Source: Alphaproteobacteria bacterium
GTDB taxonomy: Bacteria; Pseudomonadota; Alphaproteobacteria; Sphingomonadales; Emcibacteraceae
Direction: 5' to 3'
DNA length: 7,272 bases
NCBI GenBank assembly: GCA_002401545.1
Contig: NVTJ01000157.1
Span: 1-7,272 of the forward strand
Shown here: positions 1 to 4,991 of the stretch, piece by piece
Numbering within the stretch: the first letter of the stretch is position 1
Layout: every line of letters begins with the position of its first letter
Position numbers and translations under genes: made by a program
The notes under the pieces: generated by a model
Database searches by the model: none
What the model was told of the DNA's origin: nothing
What the model saw: only the letters and a program-made list of their open reading frames with translations

Positions 1-98
1 CTCCATGTTTAAATAAACATGGATGTTAACAAATTAGGTGGGGCAATTTTAAATGCAAATCCCAACCTAAGTGGGGCACTTTTGCATGACAATTAACA
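1..98. mobile_element. Probable terminus of an IS21-family insertion sequence (partial)
   Basis: Read on the minus strand from position 98, the sequence begins TGTTAATTGTCATGC, which resembles IS21-family ends as I remember them (5'-TG terminus). Internally there are two imperfect direct repeats, 35-50 and 68-83, offset by 33 bp and matching at 14 of 16 bases (core gtggggca). Multiple internal repeats at the ends are typical of IS21-family transposase binding sites. A perfect 10-bp hairpin at 2-23 lies inside it. No transposase gene is in the window, so the element must continue left of position 1. The boundary at 98 is inferred from the TG terminus and from the way it cuts the relaxase frame. 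Only one end is visible, so no target duplication can be checked. Confidence 0.5.
2..23. repeat. Perfect 10-bp inverted repeat (hairpin)
   Basis: Positions 2-11 and 14-23 are exact reverse complements separated by two bases (aa). The stem is AT-rich and has no T-run directly after it, so a terminator role is uncertain. It lies within the presumed IS end and could be a terminator or structural element of that IS. Confidence 0.6.
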
Positions 99-163
99 CC
101 GTAAAGATTATAATTCACATTATCTTTAAAACTGGCTGTAAGGGCTATTTCGTTGGCAATCAT
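26..163 (-). pseudogene. Relaxase (MobA/VirD2-like) N-terminus, interrupted by IS end
   Basis: An ATG at 163 sits three bases after the mobC stop codon and opens a 45-codon frame ending in TAA at 26-28. The first 22 codons read MIANEIALTASFKDNVNYNL followed by YG. The start 'MIA', the 'SF' and the 'vNY' spacing resemble the N-termini of MobA/VirD2-type relaxases (PF03432-like), which nick the origin of transfer and carry the strand into the recipient. After position 98 the frame runs into the presumed IS21-family end and the codons become meaningless. A relaxase directly after mobC is the usual order in such mobilization operons, and the 3-bp gap suggests translational coupling. The catalytic tyrosine and histidine motifs would lie beyond the break. 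The family call rests on few residues plus context; the rest of the gene may survive on the far side of the IS. Confidence 0.5.
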
Positions 164-166
164 TGG

Positions 167-532
167 CTACACGCGCTTTATGGTTTCGCCGATTTCCTCC
201 ACAACAAGACGAAGTTCGGACAGATAAGCTTCAAGATTTGCCACATCCTGTATGTAACCCTTTAAATTAGCCTGATAGGCAAGCTGGTTGAGATTATTAC
301 CAACGCGGTTTAGCTCAGCCATGGTTTTTGAAAGCTCAAACACAAGGTTTTGTGCTTGCCGTGCTTTTTTAGGACGAATTTCCTTGGCCAGCGCTAAACG
401 CCTCAAAAAAACAGATTCAGCCAAACCAGACATGGCGGCAGTTTCTTCAAACCGCACCGCTTCCTCGGTCGTAAGATACATATACTTGCGTATCTTACGT
501 GGTTGATCTTTGATTTTTGATGGTTTGACCAT
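167..532 (-). CDS. mobC: MobC-family relaxosome accessory protein
   Basis: A 121-residue protein that should help a relaxase bind and melt the origin of transfer. The N-terminal part (about 15-48, KYMYLTTEEA...VFLRRLAL) looks like a ribbon-helix-helix DNA-binding segment. The MobC-family signature NRVGNNLNQLAYQAN is at residues 75-89, followed by a helical, charged C-terminus. The ATG at 532 is preferred over an in-frame TTG at 559, because GGGGAG lies 8 bases before the ATG and the TTG extension would overlap the end of the upstream gene. It follows the coupling-protein gene by 14 bp and is followed after 3 bp by the truncated relaxase frame, giving a coupling protein-mobC-relaxase operon. 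Length and signature indicate an intact gene. With the relaxase broken it is probably non-functional for transfer unless a partner exists elsewhere. Confidence 0.88.
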   Translation of the reverse strand: MVKPSKIKDQPRKIRKYMYLTTEEAVRFEETAAMSGLAESVFLRRLALAKEIRPKKARQAQNLVFELSKTMAELNRVGNNLNQLAYQANLKGYIQDVANLEAYLSELRLVVEEIGETIKRV

Positions 533-540
533 GAAAGTTT

Positions 541-546
541 CTCCCC
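541..546 (-). promoter_or_regulatory. Ribosome binding site deciding the mobC start
   Basis: On the minus strand this reads GGGGAG, followed by 8 bases and the ATG at 532. The alternative TTG start at 559 has no comparable site and would lie inside the end of the coupling-protein gene, so this site favours the 121-residue form of MobC. Confidence 0.6.
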
Positions 547-2073
547 TCAACCCTGCCAATCGCCATAGCGGCCAGCAAAGCGCCTATCTTGGTAGTAAAC
601 GATGCGTTTTGCAAGGTATGGTCGTGAATCGGCGATCATAAGCAGCATCGTGTGTTTTGGCAGGCAGAGGATTTCATCGGCAGTGAGCAAGCGGCGCGTG
701 GCGCGGGTTTCGCTTTCAGAGTAGTTTTTGTGCAACGCAGCAATTGGCAAATTACTACTGCGAGAACGGCTAAAAGTGCGCACTGTTTTCTCGCCCAAAG
801 TTCGCGATATGCGCTCCGCTGTATCCACATCGGCGGGGGCAACCGACCACATTTGCGTCACCGCGCAGTTTGATAGAATCCCCTGCGCCATCTTGCCGTA
901 AACCGCTTCTAATTGCGCTATACTTTGAGTAAACGCCCACAGCTTAACGCCGTAGCCTGCAAGGTAAGCAAAGCCGCCCACGGGCATTTTGCCAAGGCTT
1001 GGAAACTCATCAAGCAAGAACAAAACTTCGTGTTGCGTTTTAAGCTTAACCTGCGTCATGCAAGCTTGAGCAAGCCCCACCATAAGCCGCATAAAGGGCT
1101 TATAAACCGCCATTTGATGGGGCGGGATAATCAGATATACGCTCGTTATCTCATGTTTTAAAGCCGTGAAGCTAAAATCACTTGTTGCAGTGACTTCCTG
1201 TACCCTCTCGCTATCCAAAAAGCGCGTATGGCCTTGCGCGGTTGAGATAACGCCGCTGCGTTCTTTATCGGCCTTTTGCATAAAAGTATTGGCGGTACGC
1301 CGTATCCACCACTCTTTAGCAACGGCCATTTCTTCAAGAAGTTCATCAAGCTTATCAGGCGATAGGGTCAACAAGCGGCGCACCTCAGCAAGGTTTTTGT
1401 TTTTACGCTCACCGTGCCTTACCACGTAGCATATGAGCCCCACGAGCAGGCTCTTGGCCTCACGTTCCCAAAAACCATTATCACCGCCTGATGGCGTTAC
1501 GATAAGCTCCGCAATCAGTGCCACATCATCAAGCTCATTGTGGCCAAGGCGAATAAAGTCGAGCGGATTGATATGAGCAGAAAACTTTTCAAAAGGAGCT
1601 ATTGCGTAAACGTTGCCGTACTTTTTACGCTCATTGAAAGTCAGGGCATAATTCTCGCCCTTAATATCAATGCAAAAGACCGAGCCTTTATGGTCGAGCA
1701 AATTGGGGATGACCGCACTCACCCCTTTGCCGCCACGGGTGCGACTGATGGTCATGAGATGCCCAGCACCGTTAAAACGTAAATACTGCCCGCCCTGTTT
1801 ACCGAGCAAAACACCACGGCGCGACAAAAGCCCAAATTCTTTTGCCTCCCGCAGCCCTGCAAAACGCGCTGTGCCTAAAATGCTGGTGCGCATGTCCTGC
1901 ACCCACTTCCAAAGCCGTGCGGCACAAAACATAAAACCCGCCCCTGCTAGGTACAGCCCCGCCACGACAAAAAGCATATCAACGCTGTAAAACCCATGCT
2001 CCACAAACCACCATAACCAAGCAATTACGCCAACAATCGGCAGCGCCACTATACTTACTATTATCATCAACAT
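547..2073 (-). CDS. VirD4/TraG-family type IV coupling protein
   Basis: A 508-residue inner-membrane ATPase of the type that links a relaxase-DNA complex to a type IV secretion channel. Two hydrophobic segments lie at about residues 2-23 and 31-55, then a cytoplasmic ATPase domain. The Walker A region is at 111-126 (RTRGGKGVSAVIPNLL, close to the VirD4 form 'SGKGVGxVIPxLL', with G replacing the usual S). The Walker B region is LFLLDEFPSLG at about 351-361, and a conserved TQSIAQLEAVYG stretch is at 382-393. The C-terminus (YYQDRRFAGR) is typical of the family, and the length fits short coupling proteins of mobilizable elements, so it appears complete. The ATG at 2073 has only a weak purine-rich stretch (GGAAAGGG) upstream; the second ATG two codons later is also possible. 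It heads the mob operon. No channel genes (virB/trb) are in the window, so a helper system would be needed. Confidence 0.93.
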   Translation of the reverse strand: MLMIIVSIVALPIVGVIAWLWWFVEHGFYSVDMLFVVAGLYLAGAGFMFCAARLWKWVQDMRTSILGTARFAGLREAKEFGLLSRRGVLLGKQGGQYLRFNGAGHLMTISRTRGGKGVSAVIPNLLDHKGSVFCIDIKGENYALTFNERKKYGNVYAIAPFEKFSAHINPLDFIRLGHNELDDVALIAELIVTPSGGDNGFWEREAKSLLVGLICYVVRHGERKNKNLAEVRRLLTLSPDKLDELLEEMAVAKEWWIRRTANTFMQKADKERSGVISTAQGHTRFLDSERVQEVTATSDFSFTALKHEITSVYLIIPPHQMAVYKPFMRLMVGLAQACMTQVKLKTQHEVLFLLDEFPSLGKMPVGGFAYLAGYGVKLWAFTQSIAQLEAVYGKMAQGILSNCAVTQMWSVAPADVDTAERISRTLGEKTVRTFSRSRSSNLPIAALHKNYSESETRATRRLLTADEILCLPKHTMLLMIADSRPYLAKRIVYYQDRRFAGRYGDWQG

Positions 2074-2365
2074 GACCGCACCCTTTCCATTTCAATACAT
2101 ATTGTTTTATGGATGGGCGCTAAATAGGTGGTATTTGAAGGGGCAAATTTGGGGCGAATTTGCAAAAACTCAAAATGGCTGAAAACAGGTATATTTTGCC
2201 CTTGCGGAGGATGATTGTATTCAATATATCAATACTTTACGTATACATCATACCTTTCAGATAGCATTGCTTAACATTTAGGCAAAATTCAATAAAAAAT
2301 TTGGCACTCCGTGTATATTGCGAATAGAAGCAAATTTTAGCAATGTTTGAAAAATTATTGTTATC
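2074..2365. other. Gene-free AT-rich stretch upstream of the mob operon
   Basis: No supported gene; the best short frame is 29 codons from about 2175 and is unconvincing. It must hold the promoter of the minus-strand mob operon, but I see no box pair good enough to call. A tandem imperfect repeat of about 12-bp period (ggggcaaattt / ggggcgaattt) lies at about 2140-2161. The left copy of a 28-bp direct repeat is at 2302-2329. Confidence 0.6.
2302..2329. repeat. 28-bp direct repeat, left copy
   Basis: Matches 2562-2589 at 26 of 28 positions, exactly 260 bp away, in the same orientation (core actccgtgtatatt, then cgaatagaa). The two copies flank the orphan tRNA-Phe half and its terminator. Candidate recombinase arm sites or remnants of a duplicated element end; the role is not established. 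Confidence 0.75.
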
Positions 2366-2393
2366 AAAAAAGCCCTGAAAACAGGGCTTTTTT
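2366..2393. terminator. Strong bidirectional intrinsic terminator
   Basis: A perfect 12-bp stem (2366-2377 with 2382-2393) around a 4-base loop (aaaa), with A6 and T6 tails that serve as the U-tract on either strand. On the minus strand it begins 2 bases after the CCA end of the orphan tRNA half, so it is most simply the native terminator of that tRNA gene, carried along with it. It would also stop read-through between the mob region and the integrase region. Confidence 0.9.
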
Positions 2394-2395
2394 AG

Positions 2396-2440
2396 TGGTG
2401 GTCAGAGGCGGGCTCGAACCGCCGACACAAGGATTTTCAA
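2396..2440 (-). pseudogene. Orphan 3' half of a tRNA-Phe gene (probable att half-site)
   Basis: On the minus strand, from the 5' side, it contains a GAA anticodon loop (TTGAAAA), the 3' anticodon strand TCCTT, a 5-base variable loop GTGTC, a perfect T arm (GGCGG / CCGCC with TTCGAGC) and an acceptor strand TCTGACC followed by A and CCA. Directly 5' of the loop the sequence stops being tRNA: the bases there do not pair with the 3' anticodon strand, and no D arm is present. The cut at the anticodon loop is a usual crossover position for tRNA-targeting tyrosine recombinases. It aligns with the 3' half of the resident tRNA-Phe over most positions and shares an identical ggattttca. However, its acceptor strand would need a GGTCAGA 5' partner rather than GCCCGGG, so it derives from a different tRNA-Phe. 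Confidence 0.8.
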
Positions 2441-2561
2441 CCAACCTCGTATACAATATTCAAAAACACTGTTCCATCAAAGTATTGTTAAATCAATAAC
2501 TTAAAAGCTGACGGTTTTATATTTCAGGAAATAATGTTGCATTTTGGGAGGCATTATTAAA

Positions 2562-2589
2562 TGGGACTCCGTGTATATTCCGAATAGAA
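2562..2589. repeat. 28-bp direct repeat, right copy
   Basis: Partner of 2302-2329 with two mismatches over 28 bases (at 2565 and 2580). It sits about 80 bp before the integrase start, a position compatible with an integrase or regulator binding site; this role is inferred from position only. Confidence 0.75.
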
Positions 2590-2655
2590 TCTAAATAAGG
2601 GTCAGAGCAAATCTGGCACTTATGAATACTAACATAAATTTAGAACCACAACAAT

Positions 2656-2660
2656 GGAGG
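2656..2660 (+). promoter_or_regulatory. Ribosome binding site of the integrase
   Basis: GGAGG lies 9 bases before the ATG at 2670. A nearer ATG at 2666 opens only a 15-codon frame, so 2670 is the integrase start. Confidence 0.7.
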
Positions 2661-2669
2661 CTAAAATGA

Positions 2670-3971
2670 ATGGCATATATCAGGAGTTACAAAATAAAGA
2701 CTGGGAAAACTAAATATCTCGTAGAGGTACGTGTAAGCGGGTCGAAAAATCGTGCAAAATGCTTTAACAGAAAAACCGATGCTAAGGAGTGGGCACTCCA
2801 GATGGAATATGCATCTCAAAGACAAGCCGCAGGTTTGCCAGACAATAATAAGCATACTGTTGCAGATACGATTGATCGATATATTCGTGAATATTCAAAA
2901 AACTATGCTAGTTTTTCCTCAATTAAAGCAAATATTCTATGGTGGAAGAAAGAACTTGGTAGTCGTTATTTACATACCATTACCCCATTTGATCTTGTTG
3001 ATTGTCGCAACAAGCTTGCAACCTCTCCAAAATTAGGGAGGGTAAAAGGGAGCGAAGATACTGTTCCGCTATATGACGAATATGGGCGGCCATTATTAAG
3101 AAGCCCGCGAACAATTCAAAAATATCTTCTTTATTTTTCGGCTGTTTTAACTATTGCTTGTGATGAATGGGGCTGGATTTCAGAAAACCCCATGATGCGT
3201 GTGAAAAAGCCAAAAGTTGATAACGAAAGAATTCGATTTCTTTCTGATTATTATCACCTATGGCCGGGCGAAAAATCGCCTCGTCATTGGGATGGTCTCT
3301 CTGACGCAGAAAGAGTCGCGGTTCCAACGGCTTTCCCAAGAGCCTATGAGCTGCCTAGACTAATGGAGGCGTTTCAACATCAGTTTTTTTATGCCTTTTA
3401 CAAATATAAACCAGAATGGGCATATAACCTTTTTATTATAAGGCTTGGTACAGGGTTAAGACCTAAAGAGGCTTCTCACATGGCATGGGAAGATAACGAT
3501 TTGGTTTCACATCCAATTGTTATTGTTGACTTGAGGCATAAATGCCTGATTTTAAAAAAAACCAAAATGGATACAAGGCCACGCTCTAAACCACTTTCCG
3601 GCGAACCTCTTAAAATACTTATGCAAATGTACAAAGACCGCGATAGCAATAACCCTCTTGTATTTGTACGCCCCGATGGTAAAGCGCCTTATGACTTTTG
3701 CAAAAGGATTCAGCGCGCCATAAGGGAAGCTGGTTTAATAGATTTTGCTTGGCATGATGTTCGTCACACTACAGCCAGTTATTTAGCAATGATGGGCGCA
3801 AATCAGCGTGAAATAATGGAAGCCCTTCACCATCGGACACTCATTGCCAGCCAAAGGTATCAGCACATTGCAGAGTCTCATATGAGAAACCTTCTATCCA
3901 CATATAATTCTGCCTTATTTGATGAAAGGGAAGAGATGTCTAGACATGCCAATAATCCTTTAACTGATTGA
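2670..3971 (+). CDS. int: Tyrosine recombinase (island/phage-type integrase)
   Basis: A 433-residue site-specific recombinase expected to insert and excise its element at tRNA-Phe. The N-terminal 55 residues (basic, 'TKYLVEVRVSG' then 'FNRKTDAKEWALQME') look like an arm-type DNA-binding domain. A helical core-binding domain follows at about 63-180, and the catalytic domain from about 220. The catalytic set is visible: R264 in TGLRPKEA, a beta-hairpin lysine at 297 or 299 (KKTKM), H362 and R365 in WHDVRHT, H388 in LHHRT, and nucleophile Y397 in SQRYQHI. All are present and the frame is intact, so it should be active. It is longer than many relatives because of extra sequence at about 125-143 and about 193-225, the latter splitting the usual 'RFLS...L..LMEA' segment. 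It sits beside tRNA-Phe with a second DNA-binding gene 62 bp downstream. Codon use is AT-rich, unlike the infA operon. Confidence 0.95.
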   Translation: MAYIRSYKIKTGKTKYLVEVRVSGSKNRAKCFNRKTDAKEWALQMEYASQRQAAGLPDNNKHTVADTIDRYIREYSKNYASFSSIKANILWWKKELGSRYLHTITPFDLVDCRNKLATSPKLGRVKGSEDTVPLYDEYGRPLLRSPRTIQKYLLYFSAVLTIACDEWGWISENPMMRVKKPKVDNERIRFLSDYYHLWPGEKSPRHWDGLSDAERVAVPTAFPRAYELPRLMEAFQHQFFYAFYKYKPEWAYNLFIIRLGTGLRPKEASHMAWEDNDLVSHPIVIVDLRHKCLILKKTKMDTRPRSKPLSGEPLKILMQMYKDRDSNNPLVFVRPDGKAPYDFCKRIQRAIREAGLIDFAWHDVRHTTASYLAMMGANQREIMEALHHRTLIASQRYQHIAESHMRNLLSTYNSALFDEREEMSRHANNPLTD

Positions 3972-3990
3972 TGTCAGGAAATATTTTTTA

Positions 3991-4024
3991 ATAGTTGTCA
4001 TATGTATTATATAACAACTATAGA
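3991..4024 (+). promoter_or_regulatory. Candidate promoter with overlapping inverted repeat (operator)
   Basis: TTGTCA at 3995-4000 and TATAGA at 4019-4024 are spaced 18 bp, giving a plausible sigma-70-type promoter for the gene starting at 4034. The predicted transcript would start about 3-4 bases before that ATG, fitting the lack of a ribosome binding site (near-leaderless mRNA). An 8-bp perfect inverted repeat (3991-3998 ATAGTTGT and 4014-4021 ACAACTAT, 15-base spacer) overlaps both boxes, as expected of a repressor site. The promoter and operator roles are inferred. Confidence 0.4.
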
Positions 4025-4033
4025 TTGGTTTGT

Positions 4034-4483
4034 ATGAAAAGGATAAATAAAACATTTAACTATACGACCATAGTTTCTGTTGACACAATTGTTGAAACGG
4101 GAACTGCCTTTACCTATAGCTGTCTACGTTATTGGCTATTTCATCGTAATAAAAACGGGCTTCGCATGGCTGTAGTGGAGATAGGGGGTAGTTTATTTAT
4201 TGATGTTTTAAATTTTAATTGTTGGCTGTCACAAGATAAGGACGAAGTGTCCAACTTCCTGAACTTGAGAACCCGTAAACAAATTCTTGCAACATCAAGA
4301 ATCAAGCCTTCAAAGCTCGATGCTTGGCTTAAGGTTAGGTGGACTAACGGCTTGCATGAGGCGGTGATAGCAAAAGGGCCTCGAAAACTGTACATTGATA
4401 TTCATAAGCTTAACAGATGGCTTATGGAGCAAAATAAGAATGCGGGATTTGGACAGTTACATATTGAGGAATTGGCGGGATAG
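4034..4483 (+). CDS. Tandem-duplicated excisionase-like winged-helix protein
   Basis: A 149-residue soluble protein with no signal or membrane segment. It consists of two copies of one unit, about 24-65 and 88-130. The aligned landmarks are L31/L95, W34-L35/W98-L99, N41-G42-L43/N105-G106-L107, A46-V47/A110-V111, I56-D57/I121-D122 and W64-L65/W129-L130. The pattern 'LR.WLF...NGL..AVV..G..LFID...F..WL' resembles small AlpA/excisionase-like DNA-binding proteins common beside island integrases, which usually carry one copy; this is pattern recognition, not a database match. A covalent head-to-tail dimer binding two half-sites is a reasonable inference. Its place between int and the attachment site suggests a recombination directionality factor or int regulator. 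The ATG at 4034 is preferred over a TTG at 3995, since the TTG extension lies in the candidate promoter. No clear ribosome binding site precedes it. Confidence 0.7.
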   Translation: MKRINKTFNYTTIVSVDTIVETGTAFTYSCLRYWLFHRNKNGLRMAVVEIGGSLFIDVLNFNCWLSQDKDEVSNFLNLRTRKQILATSRIKPSKLDAWLKVRWTNGLHEAVIAKGPRKLYIDIHKLNRWLMEQNKNAGFGQLHIEELAG

Positions 4484-4601
4484 GAAAAATATTTATTGGG
4501 TATTAAGGAGACTTGTTGAGATGTATTGAATTCTACTGTCCCTCAAGTGTCCCTCAGAGGGTTTTAGGAGGTTCTTAAATCAGCTAAGTCATTGAAAACA
4601 A
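4484..4601. other. Attachment-site flank between the island and tRNA-Phe
   Basis: Gene-free. It contains the tandem 9-bp repeat at 4537-4556 and a weak hairpin (ccct-cag-aggg, 4552-4561) followed by TTTT. No strong terminator follows the tRNA here, consistent with the tRNA's original downstream sequence having been displaced by integration. Confidence 0.5.
4537..4556. repeat. Tandem 9-bp direct repeats, candidate integrase arm sites
   Basis: TGTCCCTCA occurs at 4537-4545 and again at 4548-4556, an 11-bp period, so both copies face the same side of the helix. The location 46 bp from the tRNA 3' end, on the island side, is where arm-type sites of tRNA-targeting tyrosine integrases are expected. 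The binding role is inferred. Confidence 0.6.
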
Positions 4602-4676
<75 letters not shown>

Positions 4677-4716
4677 ATCGGCGGCTGTATAGGAGCCCAC
4701 TTGCGTGGGTGGGTGG

Positions 4717-4745
4717 GTTATAGAAAAAAAGACCGGGTCTGTCCA
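4717..4745 (-). promoter_or_regulatory. Promoter of tRNA-Phe
   Basis: On the minus strand, TGGACA (4740-4745) and TATAAC (4717-4722) are separated by 17 bp, close to the sigma-70 consensus. The start would lie some 35 bp before the tRNA 5' end, leaving a short leader that contains a 5-bp hairpin (4696-4709). Confidence 0.6.
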
Positions 4746-4811
4746 GCCCTCGTTTGAAAAAAATAGGTAGATCATGAAAACCATCATTTCCCAGCAGTAA
4801 TCAACAGTTTA

Positions 4812-4988
4812 TTATGTCTCATCGGCCTTTAGAATATAGGCTTTTTCGCCGGGAAGGACGTAATTGCCCTTGAGCCAGCGGCCCAGATCCACATCTGCGC
4901 AGCGAGCAGAGCAGAAAGGATGATATTTGGCCGTTATGGAATTTTTCTTGCATAGGGGACAAAGGTCATTGTTATCCGCCGTTTCCAT
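4812..4988 (-). CDS. yacG: YacG, zinc-binding DNA gyrase inhibitor
   Basis: A 58-residue protein of the YacG family, known in E. coli to bind GyrB and inhibit gyrase. The four zinc ligands are in the expected order: C10 and C13 (LCPLCKK), then C26 and C30 in FCSARCADVDLGRWL, the family hallmark. The C-terminal tail (GNYVLPGE) is also typical, and length is normal. The ATG at 4988 lies three bases after the stop of the RNase gene (TGA-gcc-ATG), so translation is probably coupled. It is the last protein gene of the infA-maf-RNase-yacG operon. No clear terminator is seen between it and tRNA-Phe. Confidence 0.93.
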   Translation of the reverse strand: METADNNDLCPLCKKNSITAKYHPFCSARCADVDLGRWLKGNYVLPGEKAYILKADET

Positions 4989-4991
4989 GGC

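Larger units (their letters stand above)
2441..2669. other. Gene-free leader of the integrase module
   Basis: An AT-rich stretch between the orphan tRNA half and the integrase start. It holds the right copy of the 28-bp direct repeat (2562-2589), then at 2609-2620 a further partial echo (aaatctggcact, one mismatch to 2297-2308), and a good ribosome binding site. The integrase promoter should be here, but I cannot single out convincing -35/-10 boxes. Confidence 0.55.

Noticed and set aside
71..265. 64-codon plus-strand frame across the IS end and mobC
   Set aside because: It is antisense to mobC and the relaxase start and crosses the inferred insertion junction; its composition is not protein-like.
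533..559. TTG start giving MobC nine more residues
   Set aside because: It overlaps the end of the coupling-protein gene, and the ATG at 532 has GGGGAG at the right distance.
2140..2161. Tandem ggggcaaattt / ggggcgaattt as a second IS21-like end
   Set aside because: It vaguely echoes the repeats at 35-50, but the flanks do not match and no TG terminus is evident.
3995..4033. TTG start giving the winged-helix protein 13 more residues
   Set aside because: The extension falls in an AT-rich stretch carrying a promoter-like sequence and inverted repeat, and has no ribosome binding site.
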